Source of the DNA: Onchocerca lupi
Lineage: Eukaryota; Nematoda; Chromadorea; Rhabditida; Onchocercidae
Reading direction: 5' to 3'
Assembly: GCA_028564675.1 (NCBI GenBank)
Contig: JAOVVO010000452.1
Location: forward strand, 1 to 64,000
DNA length: 64,000 nt
Positions within the stretch are counted from its first letter, which is position 1; every line of letters begins with the position of its first letter. Positions 59,754-64,000 of this stretch are shown piece by piece. The notes under the pieces were generated by a model. It did no database searches, was not told the DNA's origin, and saw nothing but the letters and a program-made list of their open reading frames with translations. The position numbers and the translations under genes are program-made.

Positions 59754-60470
59754 ATGCCTCGCAGAAGATCCAACTTAGGTCGTCGTACTCTTAGAACGGA
59801 AACATTATGACGAAATAGTAAATCAAATTGAGGAAGAACCGGCATCAGCGAACAACGAAAAGACAAAAAATGGCTCAAATGCGAGCAGAGCAACATGCAA
59901 CCAGACTTGAGAATGCATGGTTGGTAGCACGTCGATCGTGTTCTGCATCTTCAAATCTGCTTTGTTCTGAAGAATGAATCAACAGGTTGACAGTGCCTGA
60001 AAGACATCAACGAGAAACAGGAGATTAGCGTTAAACTGATTCCGGATTCAGCAATCATGCGATTACATCACTTTGTATCCCGGTACAACCCAGCTGATGA
60101 TTACAGTTTAAACCCTCATGTTCTCATCGACACTAAGACTGAAGTGTATTCTTATTGCACGGCTCTGAAATTTAATGGAGAAACAAAATGGATGTGTTGC
60201 GCCATTGGAAAAATTAAACTCCCTCAATTGGAAGAACCACTAGAGTCGTTAAAAACTTTGTTTGCCGGATATACTTAAAATCCAGCGTATTTCCTATCTG
60301 TCATAAGGAAAACAACTCCTGCTTCCAAATGACGTCGTTTGGCGCAGAAATCATAACAGGAACAACAGAACAGTTCATGCCAAATTTTAAAGTGGAAGGA
60401 TAAATTTGTCATAAAGCCTGCTACCTGCTTCCATTACCAGACAGTCAACATAAATTCAACAATCCGACAG
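59754..60470 (+). pseudogene. Helitron Rep/helicase protein, N-terminal part, decayed
   Basis: Begins with ATG and MPRRRSNLGRRTLRTE, the typical start of Helitron replicase-helicase proteins in animals. It then passes through stops and frameshifts to an open stretch (60057-60278) with RYNPADDYSLNPHVL, ALKFNGETKWMCC and GKIKLPQLEEPLESL, and after another frameshift NNSCFQMTSFGAE and LLPLPDSQHKF, all N-terminal Helitron signatures upstream of the HUH nuclease. No nuclease or helicase follows. It is truncated and dead. Confidence 0.85.
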
Positions 60471-60553
60471 TTCATTTGAACAGTATTCTTCTCTATCAGC
60501 GACAAAGAAAAGAATAACCCAATGATCAGTTTGCCTGGATATTCTTTGATAAT
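60457..60553 (+). repeat. Direct repeat inside the Helitron block, copy 2
   Basis: Partner of 59608-59706, about 850 bp apart; shares CAACAA-CGACAG, the run TATTCTTCTCTA, GACAAAG and AAGAATAA-CCA in the same order. Confidence 0.6.
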
Positions 60554-60795
60554 TGTTTGTTACGAAGAATCACTCATCATCAATCAATAAAACTTTTCCC
60601 AACAGGATTCATTCTGTTACACAAGACGCAAAAAACTTCATATTTACTGCTGACCTAGTCTAATCATAACAGCAAGAATAAGTCTCCAATCCAACTAAAC
60701 TACAAATCAAATTACAAATCATCGGTTTTTTTCTCTAACACTAAAAACATGTGCTTTCCCTTTTTTTTCCACTTAACCAGACTGAGCTACATCAA

Positions 60796-60850
60796 CGTAT
60801 GTATATAAAAACATGCGTGTATTCGAATGCAGCGTTGCATTAAAATTTTT
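60796..60850 (-). repeat. Helitron-flank repeat module, inverted copy
   Basis: Reverse complement of copies A and B (plus-strand core ATTCGAATGCAGCGTTGCAT). With them it brackets the block 58335-60850. Confidence 0.65.
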
Positions 60851-60968
60851 AAAGTAATAGGTAAGGACTTTACGATATTTAAAATTTTAAACTAATATAG
60901 ATAGTCACGTGTTTAAGAACTTTCGAAGTTTAAGATTTTGAACAAACGAACATTGACATTTTTATTTA

Positions 60969-61060
60969 TATAGACTAGCTGGAGTCGGACATGCGAAACT
61001 TGGCCAGCCCCTATAGACTAGCTGGACTCGGACACGCTCCACATCGCTGAGTCCAACCAG
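60969..61060. repeat. 43-bp duplication ending in a hairpin
   Basis: TATAGACTAGCTGG starts at 60969 and again at 61012, followed by related sequence (AGTCGGAC / ACTCGGAC). The second copy runs into a 7-bp stem, TGGACTC (61023-61029) with GAGTCCA (61049-61055). Helitron 3' ends typically carry a short hairpin, so this could be an element end, but I see no clean CTRR terminus. Confidence 0.5.
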
Positions 61061-61122
61061 TTTATAAATAAAGAAAATAGAAGTTTAATAATTTAAAAAC
61101 AGTTTAGGACAGTAATAGTCGA

Positions 61123-61652
61123 TTAAATTCGAAAATGTAACTGGCCTATAAGTGAGCATTCATTAAGACACATTCCACATAGAACATGTTGACAAGGAAA
61201 TATAGTTAATTGATCAGCTAGATAAATGTCACCACACGTTCCGTCGCATTCTTGCATCGTAGGCTGCAGAAATAAACGGCGAGAGATAATTATGCGTTCA
61301 AATTTAACTTGCCCAACCTTTATGATTTACTTATTTAATCTTTATGCTATACTGTGTCATATCGTACGAGGCACATCGTAACACTTGATTATTCATTATA
61401 GATCAGTTTGCTTGTTAGTAAATCAGTAATCGATAATAGCAATAAATCTGTATATTTCGGGTTTTTGAACTTTTCATCAAATAAATAATCGCATGGCGAA
61501 ACGAAGCTAGCGAACAATCAAATATTAACCATTGTTGGAAGTTCATAATCACTATCGGAGGATTTTGCATCAATAAAATTCATGAAGACATGAGCATCAG
61601 TAGCTGAATGACAACCATTTGCGCAAGGCATGTTTTTGTTATTTTCTGTCAT
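61123..61652 (-). CDS. Small protein with partial RING-type zinc motif
   Basis: Two exons: 61652-61530 and 61263-61123; GT-AG intron (GTTAAT / TTTCTGCAG), phase 0, 87 aa. The ATG lies 3 nt after a CATATTAG acceptor, a typical trans-spliced start. The protein carries MPCANGCHS near its start and, in exon 2, C-x3-C-x13-C-x1-H-x2-C-x2-C (within LTIFPCQHVLCGMCLNEC), the layout of the first three zinc-ligand pairs of a RING finger; the last C-x2-C pair is missing before the stop. RING domains usually act as E3 ubiquitin ligases, but with one pair absent function is uncertain. It could be a true small protein, a truncated gene, or an incomplete model with a further exon. It borders the Helitron debris. 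Confidence 0.55.
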
Positions 61653-63529
61653 CCTCTAATATGTGAGATGTTTGAGTTTTATCAATTGAAAACATGAATA
61701 ACATCAAAATTTTATCAGAACTAATATTTTAAATTATTAAAATGGAAAGATTTCTTCAATATCAATCAAAACAATCTCAAATATTTTCGATAAATAAGTA
61801 AATGAATGACATCAATTCTTGCAATTTAAGGAATCGTAACAAACAACTGCCCAGACTGAAGAAATGTTGAGAAATGATTGAGAAAACCATCCATTTTATC
61901 CGTTTCTAGTATTGCATATTCAAAATTTCCAAAAAAATTTGTTTATTCCTTAGCAAAATGTGCCAATCATAATAAAACATTTATTTTGTAGTTTACTGTT
62001 CGATTTTTTAAATGAGATAATCGCCAACTGGCAAGAAGTATTTTCTCAATTAAAACTGGCTAATGGAAATTATTAACAATTTTTGTTCTCTTTTTCATAA
62101 AATTTATCAGTAGATTAAGTCAAAAGACAAGGCTTACCAAGCAAGAAAGGGTTTTAGGCTAGCACTTTTTCCAAATGAAGAGTTTCTACCGCTAATATCC
62201 TACTGACAACACAAATACTGTAGTGCCGAAAGATTACGCAGTACTATCGGAAGTGATTAATCAAAAAAAAGCACAGAAATATTTCGATACTCTTTCATGC
62301 TCGAATGAAGAAATATTACTTTGGCAACATTATAATCGGTATATAAATTACATATTTTGTGAAATTTTTGCATCCACATTTCATTGATAGAGGAGACTAA
62401 TCGATTATAGAAGAAACAAAGGATAATTAATTGCTGAATTGAGGAAGAGATAGAACAGGAGAAAAATCAGCTCAAATAGAGCTGTGCAAGTTTCAGTTCC
62501 TTCACTAGTAGTATAACAATCAGCGGATCGTAGTTATCAGCAGCAGTATGTGAGATCGTTAGCGAGACAACCAAAGAAAGCGACCTGATTGAATCGTATA
62601 TGATCAAGATCGACGAAATCGAAGAAAAGTTGAACTTTTGTTTTATACTGTAGCTATCAATAAAGTTCTTATGTGCTAAATCTTAATGACCAAAAATTTG
62701 ACAGAACAAATTTTAATAATGAAATGACTGACCAACAGCAACACTCAGAATATTAGGATAATGTGGCGCTGTTTGCTGATAAAAGTTTGGTGCAATAATA
62801 CCAAATGAAATTTGAAAATCTTACATGTTGAAATGTGTTTGTTGTACAAAAATGGATATGCCATAAATATTTATCATCTTATTGATAAACATGCATACTC
62901 GATTAAACATTTTTTCAAATTATGCTGTGATACTATCAGTTTTATTTATTTTATTGAATGAAATATGAAAGTAAACAAATTCTGGATTCTGTGAAAATAA
63001 AAAAAAGTTTTTGGCAAGATTTTAAATAATTTTCATTATTACCAAAATTTCCTTTAAATTGCAATGTGCAATAACATTGCAAGTAATGAGTATTATTAAT
63101 TTTGATGCAAGAAATAAAAGCGAACGTATCTATATTTTAACGATTTATTTCTCACTTCATGTTTTTTCTAATAACTTTTGTCGATATTTTTCATTTATTT
63201 TACATTAAGATAATGATATTAGACAATGAGAATGAGAAATTCAAAGGTCTGTAACAAAAAAAAAACAAAAAATCATTATTATTCTGTAACAAAAAAAGAA
63301 TTATTATTATTATATTAACTTCGAACGAAAAAAGTTGTAAGTATTAGATAATTCGAGCTTGTTATTTCATATTAAAATACATTGCTACATTAAAACCATT
63401 TTAATGTGCATTTCTTACGTTGTATTTCTTTTACTAATGAATTATTATTTGCTATTATTTCTGGGTTATTTTAGATAAAGGAAATGATATGAGACAAAAA
63501 TAAATATAAAAAATTTGTTTCAATTGGAA
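61653..63529. other. Gene-poor stretch before the mariner relic
   Basis: No supported gene. I looked at the somewhat G+C-richer segment near 62440-62640 for retrotransposon sequence but could not assign it. Confidence 0.45.
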
Positions 63530-64000
63530 ATGAATCGAAAACTAACGAAATCAATAGTGAAATTAACAACATTTGATCCAAAAACTCTTGACAAATGTAA
63601 TGGTAATGAAAACTGAAGAAGTTTGAAGAAATGGAGCTCATCTCGGAATTTGACAATGACCATCTAAGAGCAGTGCGAAAAAAAAAATCTTAAAACTATT
63701 TGCAAATTACGCAACAACTTAATGTTATCCGTTTTACGATTATTTCACACTTGAAGCAAATTGGAAGAATGAAAAAAATCAGAAGTGGATTCAACTTTAG
63801 CTGATCAATAATCAAAACATAGTCGTTTTGAAGTATTACCTTATTTTATTCAACACAACTACAACGAATTATTTTCTGATCGAACAGTAATGCGCAATAA
63901 AAAATAATTTGTGTACTATAGTAACACGATATCTCAATGGTTGGATGGAGAAACTTCAAGCACTTATCCGGCAAACCTTGAAGAGGAAATAGTTTCGGTT
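63530..64000 (+). pseudogene. Mariner-family transposase relic, cut by the window edge
   Basis: Decayed DDE/D transposase of a mariner-type DNA transposon. Pieces in order: NGNEN region, EFDNDHLRAV (63650s), QQLNV then HLKQIGRMKK (second helix-turn-helix, around 63715-63780), and near the right edge YYSNTISQWLDGE, the segment that follows the first conserved TCDEKW block. The TCDEKW block itself is degraded to unrelated residues with a stop. Several stops and frame changes interrupt the reading. The C-terminal half and 3' inverted repeat would lie beyond the window. Confidence 0.75.

Noticed and set aside
62440..62640. Slightly G+C-richer segment considered as a BEL/Pao retrotransposon fragment
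   Set aside because: Translation in all plus frames shows only a vague charged helix and no reverse transcriptase, protease or integrase motif.

Overview
The window looks like nuclear DNA from a nematode, most likely a filarial-type parasite. The evidence is strong A+T richness, many short exons, introns mostly of about 100-700 bp with pyrimidine-AG acceptors, an AG acceptor 3-50 nt upstream of most start codons (consistent with spliced-leader trans-splicing), and conserved single-copy eukaryotic genes. The species is not identified. All gene models were built by hand: exons were joined only where GT-AG (or, three times, GC-AG) borders, reading phase and remembered family sequence agreed.

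Layout. 1-1234: upstream DNA with a possible very small minus-strand gene. 1235-4770 (+): an MFSD5-type transporter, 8 exons, 466 aa. 4771-6495: convergent spacer with a strong hairpin. From 6.5 to 52.5 kb, five minus-strand housekeeping genes lie in a row: NOT1 (CCR4-NOT scaffold, 47 exons, 25443 down to 6496), the 19S proteasome subunit RPN6/PSMD11 (29615-26793), the TRAPP subunit BET3/TRAPPC3 (33411-31762), the splicing factor PRP40/PRPF40 (41583-34492) and an AMP-activated protein kinase gamma subunit (52546-43538). The mitochondrial ribosomal protein gene MRPS23 sits on the opposite strand inside one PRP40 intron. Beyond 54 kb the DNA is gene-poor: one possible orphan exon, a block of decayed Helitron sequence (58.3-61.1 kb), a small two-exon gene with a partial RING motif (61652-61123, minus), and a decayed mariner transposase running off the right edge.

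The genes share no single pathway; they cover mRNA decay, protein degradation, ER-Golgi tethering, splicing, mitochondrial translation, energy sensing and anion transport. I see no CRISPR, tRNA, rRNA or biosynthetic cluster and no clear novel multi-gene system. The most noteworthy signals are two long imperfect hairpins (6017-6084 and 42780-42852) whose only stem differences become G-U wobbles in minus-strand RNA, the nested MRPS23 gene, the odd order of the Helitron pieces (helicase C-terminus before Rep N-terminus), the small RING-like protein, and a G+C-richer block at about 29.9-30.85 kb with no recognised content.
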